A stretch of DNA of 64,000 nt. It comes from Streptomyces alanosinicus. Its GTDB lineage: Bacteria; Actinomycetota; Actinomycetes; Streptomycetales; Streptomycetaceae. This document shows positions 54,504 through 63,360 of this stretch, one piece after another (position 1 is the stretch's first letter; each line of letters starts with the position of its first letter). Made by a program: the position numbers and the translations under genes. A model generated the notes under the pieces. That model saw only the letters and a program-made list of their open reading frames with translations. It did not search any database and was not told where the DNA came from. The stretch covers positions 1-64,000 of the forward strand of contig NZ_BMVG01000003.1 in NCBI RefSeq assembly GCF_014650595.1, written 5' to 3'.

Positions 54504-55031
54504 ATGCAGTTCGGACGCACCTACGAGGAGTTCGAGGTCGGGGCGACGTACAAGCACTGGCCGGGCAAGACGGTCACGGAGTACGACGACCACCTGTTCT
54601 GTCTCCTCACCATGAACCACCACCCGCTCCACATGGACACCAACTACGCCGAGAAGACGACGGACTTCGGCAAGAACGTGGTGGTCGGGAACTACATCTA
54701 CTCGCTGCTGCTCGGCATGAGCGTGCCGGACATCTCCGGCAAGGCGATCGCCAACCTGGAGATCGAGTCGCTCAAGCACGTGGCGCCGACCTTCCACGGC
54801 GACACGATCTACGGCCAGACGACGGTGCTGGACAAGTGGCCGTCGAAGTCGAAGAACGACCGCGGCATCGTCTATGTCGAGACCAAGGGCTACAAGCAGG
54901 ACGGCACCCTGGTGTGTGTCTTCCGCCGCAAGGTCATGGTGCCCACCGAGACGTACATCAAGGAGCGCGGCGGCGAGCAGCCGGGCCGCCCGGAGCTGAC
55001 CGCACCCGCGGAAAAGAACACGGAGAAGTAG
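54504..55031 (+). CDS. mch: MaoC-family dehydratase, probable mesaconyl-CoA hydratase
   Basis: 175 residues from ATG 54504, five bases after the lyase gene. Single hot-dog domain with the MaoC-type motif around TMNHHPLHMDTNYAEKT (catalytic Asp/His region). In the ethylmalonyl-CoA pathway mesaconyl-CoA is hydrated to beta-methylmalyl-CoA. The single-domain form is shorter than the two-domain Mch of Rhodobacter, so the exact assignment relies on operon position. Confidence 0.8.
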   Translation: MQFGRTYEEFEVGATYKHWPGKTVTEYDDHLFCLLTMNHHPLHMDTNYAEKTTDFGKNVVVGNYIYSLLLGMSVPDISGKAIANLEIESLKHVAPTFHGDTIYGQTTVLDKWPSKSKNDRGIVYVETKGYKQDGTLVCVFRRKVMVPTETYIKERGGEQPGRPELTAPAEKNTEK

Positions 55032-55033
55032 CG

Positions 55034-56239
55034 ATGGCCCGTCTCGCCCAGACCGCCGGTCTGACCGACGTCCAGCAGGAGATCCTCTCCACCGTCCGGG
55101 ACTTTGTCGACAAAGAGATCATCCCGGTCGCGACCGAGCTGGAGCACCGCGACGAGTACCCGCAAGCGATCGTGGACGGACTGAGGGAACTCGGCCTGTT
55201 CGGTCTGATGATCCCCGAGGAGTACGGCGGCCTGGGCGAGTCGCTGCTCACCTACGCGCTGTGCGTGGAGGAGATCGCCCGCGGCTGGATGTCGGTGTCC
55301 GGCATCATCAACACGCACTTCATCGTCGCGTACATGCTCAAGCAGCACGGCACACAGGAGCAGAAGGACCACTTCCTGCCGCGCATGGCCGCCGGCGACA
55401 TCCGGGGCGCCTTCTCGATGTCGGAGCCGGGCCTGGGCTCCGATGTGTCGGCGATCACCTCGAAGGCGGTCAGGGACGGCGACGAGTACGTCCTGAACGG
55501 CCAGAAGATGTGGCTGACGAACGGCGGTACGTCCTCCCTCGTGGCCGTGCTCGTCCGCAGTGACGAAGGCCACGCCGAGGGCACGGCGCCCCACAAGTCG
55601 ATGACGACCTTCCTGATCGAGAAGGAGCCCGGCTTCGGCGAGGTCCGCCCCGGTCTCACGATCCCCGGCAAGATCGACAAGATGGGCTACAAGGGCGTCG
55701 ACACCACCGAGCTGATCATGGACGGCCTGCGCCTGCCGGCCGACCGGGTGCTCGGCGGCGTCACCGGCCGGGGTTTTTACCAAATGATGGACGGTGTCGA
55801 GGTCGGCCGGGTCAATGTGGCGGCCCGTGGCTGCGGTGTCGCCCAGCGTGCCTTCGAACTGGGCGTCCAGTATGCCCAGCAGCGGCACACCTTCGGCAAG
55901 CCGATCGCCCAGCACCAGGCCATTCAGTTCAAACTGGCGGAAATGGCCACCAAGGTCGAGGCCGCGCATGCGATGATGGTCAACGCGGCACGCAAAAAGG
56001 ACTCCGGAGAGCGAAACGACCTTGAGGCGGGGATGGCGAAGTACCTCGCCTCCGAGTACTGCAAGGAGGTCGTGGAGGACGCCTTCCGGATCCACGGCGG
56101 CTACGGCTTCTCCAAGGAGTACGAGATCGAGCGCCTCTACCGCGAGGCCCCGATGCTGCTGATCGGTGAAGGTACCGCCGAGATCCAGAAAATGATCATC
56201 GGGCGCAGACTGCTCGAAGAGTATCGATTCCAGGGCTGA
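55034..56239 (+). CDS. mcd: Acyl-CoA dehydrogenase, probable methylsuccinyl-CoA dehydrogenase
   Basis: 401 residues starting two bases after the MaoC gene. It has FAD/substrate motifs of the family (GAFSMSEPGLGSDVSAI, WLTNGGTSSLVAV) and the C-terminal EGTAEIQKMIIGRRL. The catalytic base would be the Glu in the IGEGTAE region, as in short-chain dehydrogenases. It would oxidise methylsuccinyl-CoA to mesaconyl-CoA, completing the operon's ethylmalonyl-CoA cycle. The mutase epimerase (Epi) is not in this window. Confidence 0.85.
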   Translation: MARLAQTAGLTDVQQEILSTVRDFVDKEIIPVATELEHRDEYPQAIVDGLRELGLFGLMIPEEYGGLGESLLTYALCVEEIARGWMSVSGIINTHFIVAYMLKQHGTQEQKDHFLPRMAAGDIRGAFSMSEPGLGSDVSAITSKAVRDGDEYVLNGQKMWLTNGGTSSLVAVLVRSDEGHAEGTAPHKSMTTFLIEKEPGFGEVRPGLTIPGKIDKMGYKGVDTTELIMDGLRLPADRVLGGVTGRGFYQMMDGVEVGRVNVAARGCGVAQRAFELGVQYAQQRHTFGKPIAQHQAIQFKLAEMATKVEAAHAMMVNAARKKDSGERNDLEAGMAKYLASEYCKEVVEDAFRIHGGYGFSKEYEIERLYREAPMLLIGEGTAEIQKMIIGRRLLEEYRFQG

Positions 56240-56248
56240 ATGTCCGGA

Positions 56249-56287
56249 TACGGGGTGTTTTCTTCGAGAAGAAGATCACACCCCGTA
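56249..56287 (+). terminator. Strong hairpin terminator of the ccr operon
   Basis: TACGGGGTGT and ACACCCCGTA form a perfect 10-bp stem. The loop itself can pair through TTCTTC GA GAAGAA, giving a nested stem. It starts 10 bases after the dehydrogenase stop. Confidence 0.7.
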
Positions 56288-56409
56288 GATGGTCTTCGGC
56301 CGCCGACTCCGCTGCCTCGCTTGCCCAGTTGTAGCCCGCGACCGGTACGATCCCACGGAAAGCCGCCGTCCCCCGTCCTGCGCGGCATCATCCGCTACGA
56401 AGGTCATCC

Positions 56410-57066
56410 ATGCCCCACAGCCAAACCTCTGCACCTCGCGACAGCCGAGCCGGCGTACGCCTCGCGCGCGGAGCATCGCCGTGGCTTCTCCCGACCGTCG
56501 CCACCGCAGCCCTCAGCCTGGCCCGGGCCCGCCGCTCCGGCGCGGCCAAGGCCGTGGCCGTACCCGCCACCGCGCTCGCGGCGGGCATGCTGTGGTTCTT
56601 CCGCGACCCCGAGCGCGAGATCGGCTCCGGCCGGGTGATCTCGCCCGCCGACGGTGTGGTGCAGAGCATCATGCCGTGGAAGGACGGGCGCACCCGCGTC
56701 GCGATCTTCATGAGCCCGCTGAACGTCCACGTCAACCGCGCGCCCCTCGCGGGCACGGTGACGTCCGTCGAGCACATCCCCGGCGGCTTTGTTCCGGCTT
56801 TCAACAAGGAGAGCGAGAACAACGAGCGCGTAGTCTGGCATTTCGACACCGAACTCGGCGACATCGAGATGATCCAGATCGCCGGCGCGGTGGCCCGCCG
56901 CATCGTGCCCTACATCCCTGAGGGTACGAAGGTCGAGCAGGGCGACCGAATCGGTCTGATCCGCTTCGGCTCGCGTGTCGACCTCTACCTGCCCGAGGGC
57001 GTGGAGGTCGCGGTCGAGGTCGGACAGAAGACCGTGGCTGGGGTGACTCGCATTGACCGTGATTGA
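56410..57066 (+). CDS. psd: Phosphatidylserine decarboxylase proenzyme
   Basis: 218 residues, the short membrane-anchored type. An N-terminal hydrophobic segment (~48-62) anchors it; FFRDPER, SPADGVVQSI and SPLNVHVNRAP are family motifs. The self-cleavage site is Gly187-Ser188 in IRFGSRVDLY, which creates the pyruvoyl group. It makes phosphatidylethanolamine from phosphatidylserine. Its end overlaps pssA, the preceding enzyme of the pathway, so expression is coupled. Confidence 0.93.
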   Translation: MPHSQTSAPRDSRAGVRLARGASPWLLPTVATAALSLARARRSGAAKAVAVPATALAAGMLWFFRDPEREIGSGRVISPADGVVQSIMPWKDGRTRVAIFMSPLNVHVNRAPLAGTVTSVEHIPGGFVPAFNKESENNERVVWHFDTELGDIEMIQIAGAVARRIVPYIPEGTKVEQGDRIGLIRFGSRVDLYLPEGVEVAVEVGQKTVAGVTRIDRD

Positions 57067-57910
57067 TCCGGAGACCCAGGCGGGCTGGGTGCCCGAGGCC
57101 GACGAGGTGGACGACGACGAGGAGATGCCCCTCTCGCTGCGCCTGTCGATAGCGGACACCCTCACTCTGGGCAATGCGACGTGCGGCTTCATGGCGGTGT
57201 ACTTCACCACCACCGGCATCCTGATCCCGCACCTGACAGGCAATGACGAGTCCGCGGGCATGGCGCGGCACAGCGCCGCCACGGCCGTCATCCTGATGCT
57301 CTGCGCGGCCGTCTTCGACCTGTTCGACGGACTGGTCGCGCGGAAGCTGCGCTCCTCGCCGATGGGCGCGGAGCTGGACAACCTCTCCGACCTGATCAGC
57401 TTCGGCCTCGCGCCCGCCTACTTCGTGCTCGTCTACGGCATGGTCGCGGACGACGCGCACCAGAGAATGGCGGCGCTGGGAGCCATCGTGGTGCTCCTGG
57501 CGGTCGTGTTGCGGCTGGCGCGGTTCTCCTGTGTGACGATCAAGGACGGCATGTTCCAGGGCATGCCCTCGCCGTTCGGCGCGCTCACGGTGGTCTCCAT
57601 CGTCCTGCTGGAGCTGCCCTTCGTGGCGACGCTGCTCGCGATCCTGGGTACGGCGTGGCTGATGGTGAGCCGGGTCGAGTACCCGAAGCCGCGGGGGCGC
57701 CTGGCCGGGGCCATGCTGGCCTGGATCGTGCTCTCGATGGGGCTGCTGGCCGCGTGGGCCTTCGACGCGCCCAGCGGGCAGCTGCTGCTGCAGACGGGCT
57801 GTGCGCTGCAGCTGGTGATGGGCGCGGTGATTCCGCTGTTCGCCACGGCTCGGCGAGTGAACAACTTCCGCGACAACCGGCGTGAGGCGCGGGCGACGCA
57901 GCTGCCGTAG
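57053..57910 (+). CDS. pssA: CDP-diacylglycerol-serine O-phosphatidyltransferase
   Basis: 285 residues from TTG 57053 (GGGGTG at suitable spacing); GTG 57059 is an alternative. It carries the CDP-alcohol phosphotransferase signature DGLVAR-x8-G-x3-D-x3-D (FDLFDGLVARKL ... AELDNLSDLI) and about eight membrane helices. It makes phosphatidylserine for Psd. An acidic N-terminus (EADEVDDDEE) precedes the first helix. Confidence 0.92.
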   Translation: MTVIDPETQAGWVPEADEVDDDEEMPLSLRLSIADTLTLGNATCGFMAVYFTTTGILIPHLTGNDESAGMARHSAATAVILMLCAAVFDLFDGLVARKLRSSPMGAELDNLSDLISFGLAPAYFVLVYGMVADDAHQRMAALGAIVVLLAVVLRLARFSCVTIKDGMFQGMPSPFGALTVVSIVLLELPFVATLLAILGTAWLMVSRVEYPKPRGRLAGAMLAWIVLSMGLLAAWAFDAPSGQLLLQTGCALQLVMGAVIPLFATARRVNNFRDNRREARATQLP

Positions 57911-57920
57911 CGGCGCTTCG

Positions 57921-57966
57921 GCGAGGGGCCTCGGACCGTTCTCCGGTCCGGGGCCCCTCGCTTTTG
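57921..57966 (+). terminator. Rho-independent terminator after pssA
   Basis: CGAGGGGCCTCGGACCG and CGGTCCGGGGCCCCTCG form a long GC-rich stem with a CTTTT tail. It may serve both pssA and the convergent glycerate kinase gene. Confidence 0.75.
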
Positions 57967-57999
57967 TGTTCCGGCCTGGGGGCGGAGCCCCCGGGGAGC

Positions 58000-59151
58000 T
58001 CAGCCCAGGTAGTCCTCGGCGATCCGCGCGGCGACCCGCTCCAGGATCGGCCCCGCGTCCGCGATGCACGTGGCCACGTCCGGCTCGACGGACGTCAGGG
58101 GGTAGGCCCGCTCGATGCCGGCCCCAAGGAGGGTCTCCTCCGGGAGGGCGAGCCGGCCGCACACCGCCACCACGCCCTTGCCCGCCGCACGCGCCGCCGC
58201 GGCGACACCGGCCGGCGCCTTGCCGTGCAGGGTCTGCTCGTCCAGCGAGCCCTCGCCGGTGATCACCAAGGACGCCCGCTCCAGCGCGGGCGCGAAGCCG
58301 AGGACGTCCAGCATGACCTCGATGCCGGGCCGGAAGCGGGCGCCCAGCAGCAGCGCGCCGTAGCCGATGCCGCCCGCCGCGCCCGCGCCCGGCGCCGCCG
58401 CGTACTCGGCGGCCCGCGACCCCACGGACGCCTCCAGCACCTCGGCGAAGTGCGCGAGGGCGGAGTCCAGGGCCGCCACGTCGTCCGGCGAGGCGCCCTT
58501 CTGCGGGCCGTACACCGCCGGCGCGCCCTTCGGGCCGGTCAGCGGGTTGTCGACGTCGCTCGCGAGCACCAGCTCCACCTCGGAGAGGCGGGGGTCCAGA
58601 CCGGACAGATCGGCGCGGGCCAGCCCGGCGAGGCCGCCGCCGCCCGGGGGCACCGGCTCGCCGTCCTCGTCGAGGAAGCGGGCACCCAGCGCCGAGAGCA
58701 TCCCGGCGCCGCCGTCCGTCGTGGCGCTGCCGCCGACGCCGAACACGATCGTCCGGGCGCCCGCGTCGAGCGCGGCCCGCAGCAGCTCACCGGAGCCGTA
58801 CGTCGAGGCCGTCAGGGGGGCGAAGACACCGGCGGGGAGGCGCTGGAGGCCGCTGGCCTCCGCCATCTCCACGACCGCGGTCGAGCCGCGCAGCGCGTAC
58901 GCGGCCGTCACCTCCTGGCCGAGCGGCCCGGCGACCCGCACCTCGCGCCGCTCGAAACCGGCCGCGACCGCCGCGTCCACGGTGCCGTCGCCGCCGTCGG
59001 CCACGGGCAGCGCCTCGATCTGGAGGTCCGGCACGACCCGGCGCAGCCCGGCCGTGACCCGCTCGGCGACCTGCACGGCCGTCAGCGAGCCCTTGAACTT
59101 GTCCGCGGCGATGAGCACCCGACGGGTCTCGTTCATTGCAGCGTCCGCCAC
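58000..59151 (-). CDS. glxK: Glycerate kinase, GarK/GlxK type
   Basis: 383 residues; GTG 59151 or an ATG five codons in. It has LIAADKFKGSLTA near the start, VADGGDGT and GVGGSATTDGGAGM, signatures of the GarK/GlxK family (glycerate 2-kinase). It phosphorylates glycerate from the glyoxylate or tartronate route into glycolysis. Convergent to pssA. Near the glyoxylate-producing ccr operon this may be functionally relevant, but no shared regulation is visible. Confidence 0.9.
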   Translation of the reverse strand: MADAAMNETRRVLIAADKFKGSLTAVQVAERVTAGLRRVVPDLQIEALPVADGGDGTVDAAVAAGFERREVRVAGPLGQEVTAAYALRGSTAVVEMAEASGLQRLPAGVFAPLTASTYGSGELLRAALDAGARTIVFGVGGSATTDGGAGMLSALGARFLDEDGEPVPPGGGGLAGLARADLSGLDPRLSEVELVLASDVDNPLTGPKGAPAVYGPQKGASPDDVAALDSALAHFAEVLEASVGSRAAEYAAAPGAGAAGGIGYGALLLGARFRPGIEVMLDVLGFAPALERASLVITGEGSLDEQTLHGKAPAGVAAAARAAGKGVVAVCGRLALPEETLLGAGIERAYPLTSVEPDVATCIADAGPILERVAARIAEDYLG

Positions 59152-59301
59152 CTTGCTTTCCCCTTGCTCTCCGGGCCCCGCGCACGTCAGGGCCAGTCGC
59201 GCCGCTGCGACCTTAACCTCAGCAGGCCCCTGTCGTCATGCTCCGACCGAAGGCTGGGAAGCGGCTGGGAGCATCCCGGGGAAAACGGGTAGACCCCAGC
59301 C

Positions 59302-60378
59302 ATGACCAGCGAGCACCCCGGATCCGCCGATCTCGCCGACCGAATCCATGGCGGCTGGCTCGGCCGGATCGCGGGCAACATGCTCGGCAAACCGGTCGAA
59401 CAGGGCGAGGTGTGGACCCGCGAGCGCATCGACCGCTATCTGCGCAGGGCGGCGGCCCTGCCCCTCACCGACTATCTGCCCGAGCCCGCCGACCCGGCCG
59501 ACGGCGCCGTACTGCGCCCGGAGTGGCGCCGGTGCGTCCGCGGCCGGATCCACGGCAGCTGCCGGGACGACGACGTCGACTACGCGATCCTCGGGCTGCA
59601 TCTGCTGGAGACGCACGGCTTCGGCTTCAGCACCGAGCAGGTCGGCGAGCTGTGGCTGCTCAGACTGCCGTATCTGCAGACCTTCACCGCGGAGCGGGCG
59701 GCGTACCGCAATCTCGCGAACGGGCTGAAGCCGCCGCTGACGGCGACGTACGACAACCCGTACCAGGAGTGGATCGGCGCGCTGATCCGGGCCGATGTGC
59801 ACGGCTGGACGCGCCCCGGCGACCCGGCCCGCGCCGCCGGCCTCGCCCGCCGGGACGCGGTGCTGTCGCACACCGGCAACGGCGTCTACGGCGCCATGTG
59901 GGCGGCCGCGCTGATCTCGGCGGCGTTCACCGCGCCGACCGTGCGCGAGGCGCTGGAGAGCGCACTCGGGGTGATCCCGGCGAGCAGCCGGCTCGCCCGT
60001 ACCGTGCGGCGGGTCATCGCGCTGCACGAGACGCGGCTGGCCTGGGAGGAGAACGTGGCCACGCTGACCGCGGAGACCGCCGGCCTCGGCTGGATCCACA
60101 CCGTGCCGAACGCCGCCGTCCTCACCGCCGGGCTGCTGTACGGCGAGGGCGACTTCACCCGGACCATCGCGCTGACCGTGCGCGGCGGCCTGGACACCGA
60201 CTCCAACGGGGCCACGGCCGGCTCGGTGGCCGGGGTCCGCACCGGCGCGGCCGCGATCCCCGACCGGTGGAAGGATCCGCTGGAGGACACCGTCCGGAGC
60301 GCGGTGTTCGGCTTCGACGGTGTACGGATCAGTGCGCTGGCGGAACGCACCCTGCGCCTGGCGACGGCCGCGGCGTGA
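59302..60378 (+). CDS. ADP-ribosylglycohydrolase (ARH/DraG-like)
   Basis: 358 residues from ATG 59302. The all-helical fold starts with HGGWLGRIAGNMLGKPVE; metal-binding aspartates occur in SCRDDDVDYAI and the diagnostic GGLDTDSNGATAGSVAG. Members remove ADP-ribose from proteins, nucleic acids or O-acetyl-ADP-ribose. It is followed on the same strand by a NUDIX hydrolase (28-base gap) and a sirtuin, suggesting joint handling of ADP-ribose species (inference). Confidence 0.88.
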   Translation: MTSEHPGSADLADRIHGGWLGRIAGNMLGKPVEQGEVWTRERIDRYLRRAAALPLTDYLPEPADPADGAVLRPEWRRCVRGRIHGSCRDDDVDYAILGLHLLETHGFGFSTEQVGELWLLRLPYLQTFTAERAAYRNLANGLKPPLTATYDNPYQEWIGALIRADVHGWTRPGDPARAAGLARRDAVLSHTGNGVYGAMWAAALISAAFTAPTVREALESALGVIPASSRLARTVRRVIALHETRLAWEENVATLTAETAGLGWIHTVPNAAVLTAGLLYGEGDFTRTIALTVRGGLDTDSNGATAGSVAGVRTGAAAIPDRWKDPLEDTVRSAVFGFDGVRISALAERTLRLATAAA

Positions 60379-60405
60379 GGTGCCGTGGCTGGTTACCCTT
60401 CCTCA

Positions 60406-60900
60406 ATGACCACGACTCCTGACTTCGCCGCGTACATCGCGAGCCTGCCCCGTGTCCTCGCCGGCGCCGCCGCGCTCTTCCGGGACGCCGAGGGGCGCGT
60501 GCTCCTCGTCGAGCCGAACTACCGCGAGGGCTGGGCGCTGCCGGGCGGCACGATCGAGTCGGACGACGGGGAGAGCCCGCGCCAGGGCGCCCGCCGCGAG
60601 ACGCTGGAGGAGATCGGGCTCGACCGGGAGCTGGGCCGGCTGCTGGCCGTGGACTGGGTGTGCGGCACGGGCCGGCCGCCGCTGGTGGCGTACCTGTACG
60701 ACGGCGGTGTCCTCGACGAAGCCGACTTCAAGGCGATCCGGCTGCAGGAGGAGGAACTGCTGTCCTGGCGGCTGGTGGCGCGCGAGGAGATCACCAGCCA
60801 TCTGCCCGGCGCCCTCGGACGGCGCGTGCTGACCGCCCTGGACGTCCTCGCCGACGGCTCCGGCACCGCGGAACTGGAGAACGGCCACCGGGTGGCCTGA
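60406..60900 (+). CDS. NUDIX hydrolase
   Basis: 164 residues from ATG 60406. The Nudix box reads GGTIESDDGESPRQGARRET then LEEIGL; it fits G-x5-E-x7-REUxEExGU except for two extra residues (Asp-Asp) before the first Glu. The catalytic REUxEE part is intact. Substrates in the family include ADP-ribose and damaged nucleotides; position between an ADP-ribosylglycohydrolase and a sirtuin favours an ADP-ribose-type substrate. Confidence 0.85.
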   Translation: MTTTPDFAAYIASLPRVLAGAAALFRDAEGRVLLVEPNYREGWALPGGTIESDDGESPRQGARRETLEEIGLDRELGRLLAVDWVCGTGRPPLVAYLYDGGVLDEADFKAIRLQEEELLSWRLVAREEITSHLPGALGRRVLTALDVLADGSGTAELENGHRVA

Positions 60901-60971
60901 CCGCCCCCGGCTGCCGCGCGGCTCGGCCCCGACCGCCCGAAACCCACTCGCCGCGGGCCGGGCGGCGTCCT

Positions 60972-60977
60972 AGTCTC
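60972..60977 (+). promoter_or_regulatory. -10 element for a leaderless sirtuin transcript
   Basis: TAGTCT ends 5 bases before ATG 60983 and there is no Shine-Dalgarno sequence, the arrangement typical of leaderless Streptomyces genes. Confidence 0.45.
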
Positions 60978-60982
60978 GGCCC

Positions 60983-61717
60983 ATGGACAGGCCCCTCGTA
61001 GCCCTTCTCAGTGGCGCAGGTATCTCCACCGATTCCGGGATCCCCGACTACCGCGGTCCGAACGGGCTCTGGCGGCGCGATCCCGAGGCCGAGAAGCTCG
61101 TCACGTACGAGTACTACATGGCGGACCCGGAGATCCGGCGGCGGTCCTGGCAGATGCGGCGCGGGAACCGGACGCTGAAGGCCGAGCCGAACGCGGCGCA
61201 CCGGGCCGTCGCCGAGCTGGAGCGGTCCGGCGTCCCGGTGCGGGTGCTCACACAGAACGTGGACGGGCTGCACCAGCTGGCCGGGATGCCCGCCCGCAAG
61301 GTGCTCGAACTGCACGGCAGCGCGCGCAGTGTCGTGTGCACGGGCTGTCATGCGCGCGGGCCGATGGAGGACGCCCTCGCCCGGGTGGAGGCCGGCGAGG
61401 AGGACCCGGCCTGCCGGGAGTGCGGGGGCATCCTGAAGTCGGCGACGGTCATGTTCGGTGAGCAGCTGGATCCGGTGGTGCTCGGCGAGGCCCTGTCGGT
61501 CAGCAAGGCGTGCACGGTGTTCCTCGCCGTCGGCAGCAGCCTTCAGGTGCAGCCCGCCGCCGGACTGGTCGGTGTCGCCGCCGACAACGGCGCGCACCTG
61601 ATCATCGTCAACGCCGAGCCGACGCCGTACGACGAGCTGGCCCACGAGGTCGTACGCGAGCCGATCGGCACGGCGCTGCCCGCACTGCTGGACCGGCTGC
61701 GGCGGACCGGCCGGTGA
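60983..61717 (+). CDS. cobB: NAD-dependent protein deacetylase (sirtuin, CobB type)
   Basis: 244 residues. GAGIST and the GIPDYRGPNGLW loop bind NAD; TQNVDGLH, catalytic His111 in ELHGS and four zinc cysteines (CTGC and CREC) complete the class. It removes acyl groups from lysines, releasing O-acetyl-ADP-ribose and nicotinamide, and in actinobacteria reactivates acetyl-CoA synthetases. The adjacent ADP-ribosylglycohydrolase and NUDIX genes could process the O-acetyl-ADP-ribose product. Confidence 0.92.
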   Translation: MDRPLVALLSGAGISTDSGIPDYRGPNGLWRRDPEAEKLVTYEYYMADPEIRRRSWQMRRGNRTLKAEPNAAHRAVAELERSGVPVRVLTQNVDGLHQLAGMPARKVLELHGSARSVVCTGCHARGPMEDALARVEAGEEDPACRECGGILKSATVMFGEQLDPVVLGEALSVSKACTVFLAVGSSLQVQPAAGLVGVAADNGAHLIIVNAEPTPYDELAHEVVREPIGTALPALLDRLRRTGR

Positions 61718-61824
61718 TCCGGTCATCCATGTCTGTGCGGCATGGTCGCGGCCTGACCGGCATTTCACCGGGCTCAGGGCGGTGTCTAGCGTGGCGGGAG
61801 GAACTCATGTGAAAGGAGAGGATC

Positions 61825-62820
61825 TTGCCCGCGATGCTCCATGAGGGTTTCGGCCTGGTACAGAGGTTGCGGCCGGAGCACCTGACGTCGTTCATCACGG
61901 CGGAGGCTGATCTGTTCTCGGTCTGGCACCTGGGCATCCCCGATGTCGGCCCCGACTCCTGGACGTTGCGCGTCGGCGGGCTGGTCTCCCACGAACTGAC
62001 CCTGTCCCTGGGCGACTTGAGAGGGATGCCGCAGACCGAGATCGTCTCCGTGCACGAATGCGCCGGCAGCCCGCTGGCACCCACCGTTCCGCAGCGGCGG
62101 GTGGGCAACGTCCGCTGGAGGGGTGTGCGGCTCCGCGACCTCCTCGACCTCGCCGGGGTCGAGGATGACGCCCGCTATGTCATCTCCACCGGCCTCGACC
62201 ACGGTGTCTACGACGGCACCCACCACGAGCGGTACGAGAAGGACCTTCCCCTGGCGAAGGCCCGGGACGGCGACGCCCTGGTGGCCCTCTCGGTCAACGG
62301 CGCCCCGCTTCCCGTGCGACGCGGTGGTCCGCTGCGACTGGTGGTGCCCGGCTACTACGGCACCAACTCGACCAAGTGGCTGGACTCCCTGACCGTTTCG
62401 GCGCACCGCAGCACGGGGGCGTTCACCACCACGTACTACATGGACCGGCCCGAGGACGGCTCCGGCGCCGCCGTTCCGGTGTGGGAGCTGGCCCCCAACT
62501 CGTGTCTCGTGGCCCCCGTCGACGGAGCCGTGCACGCCGGCGAACCGGTGGAGATCTGGGGGTGGGCCTGGGCGGGCGAGCCGGTCAGCTCCGTGGAGGT
62601 CACGACCGACGGCGGCCGGCACTGGACCCCGGCCCGCGTCGCCCGGCGCCGCGGGTACGGATGGCAGCGGTTCAGCTGCTCCTGGACGCCGGGCACGGTC
62701 GGGGAACACGTCCTCGCCTGCCGCGCCACGACGGGCTCGGGGGCGACCCAGCCCACCACGCCGCGCCGCAACCGGGTGCATCAGCGCGTCGTCTTCGTGG
62801 AGCAGGCTCGCTCACGCTGA
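61825..62820 (+). CDS. Sulfite-oxidase-family molybdopterin enzyme
   Basis: 331 residues from TTG 61825 (AAGGAGAG 4 bases upstream); ATG 61834 is an alternative. The molybdopterin domain (~35-210) has the metal-ligand Cys79 in VHECAGSP and RWRGVRLRDLLDLAGV; the C-terminal Mo-co dimerisation domain (~225-325) has IWGWAWAGEPVSSVEVTTDG. No signal or TAT motif is seen, so it seems cytoplasmic. Substrate is unknown; sulfite and methionine-sulfoxide-like sulfoxides are family options. Its end overlaps ogt by 9 bases, convergent. Confidence 0.85.
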   Translation: MPAMLHEGFGLVQRLRPEHLTSFITAEADLFSVWHLGIPDVGPDSWTLRVGGLVSHELTLSLGDLRGMPQTEIVSVHECAGSPLAPTVPQRRVGNVRWRGVRLRDLLDLAGVEDDARYVISTGLDHGVYDGTHHERYEKDLPLAKARDGDALVALSVNGAPLPVRRGGPLRLVVPGYYGTNSTKWLDSLTVSAHRSTGAFTTTYYMDRPEDGSGAAVPVWELAPNSCLVAPVDGAVHAGEPVEIWGWAWAGEPVSSVEVTTDGGRHWTPARVARRRGYGWQRFSCSWTPGTVGEHVLACRATTGSGATQPTTPRRNRVHQRVVFVEQARSR

Positions 62821-63327
62821 GAACAGCGCCGCTCCGCGTTCGAGGTCCAGCAGCCGGCGCTTGCGGTCCAGGCCGCCGCCGTAGCCGGTGAGGCTGCCGT
62901 CGGAGCCGACCACGCGATGGCAGGGGACGATGATGCCGACCGGGTTGCGGCCGTTGGCGAGGCCGACCGCGCGGGAGGCCTGGGGGTTGCCGAGAGCGTC
63001 GGCGAGCTGGCCGTAGCTGCGGGTCTCGCCGTAGGGGATGCGGGTGAGTTGCTGCCAGACGCTGCGCTGGAACGGCGTTCCCTGAAGGGCGAGTTCGAGG
63101 GTGAAGTGCCGCAACTCGCCGGCGAAGTAGGCCGACAGCTGCTCCTGCGCCGCGGCGAAGCAGGGCAGGCCGTCGTCGCGGGGGCCGAAGTCCTCCTCGG
63201 GCGGGCGGTGCCGCTGGCCGGCCATGTACAGGCCGCACAGGACGCCGTCGGCGGCGCCGTCGGTGTCGGCGACCAGGGTGAGCGGGCCGTACGGGCTGTC
63301 GATCACGGTGTGGAACGTGGATGTCAC
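62812..63327 (-). CDS. ogt: Methylated-DNA-[protein]-cysteine S-methyltransferase
   Basis: 171 residues from ATG 63327 with GGGAGGA upstream. The active-site Cys136 lies in IIVPCHRVVG, and GTPFQRSVWQQL plus GETRSYGQLA form the DNA-binding HTH region. It repairs O6-alkylguanine in a single-turnover reaction. The alkA gene lies 33 bases upstream on the same strand, giving an alkylation-repair pair. No Ada-type N-terminal domain is fused here. Confidence 0.93.
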   Translation of the reverse strand: MTSTFHTVIDSPYGPLTLVADTDGAADGVLCGLYMAGQRHRPPEEDFGPRDDGLPCFAAAQEQLSAYFAGELRHFTLELALQGTPFQRSVWQQLTRIPYGETRSYGQLADALGNPQASRAVGLANGRNPVGIIVPCHRVVGSDGSLTGYGGGLDRKRRLLDLERGAALFSA

Positions 63328-63360
63328 GGGAGGAACCTTCTTCCACCGGCTGGTGCGGGC

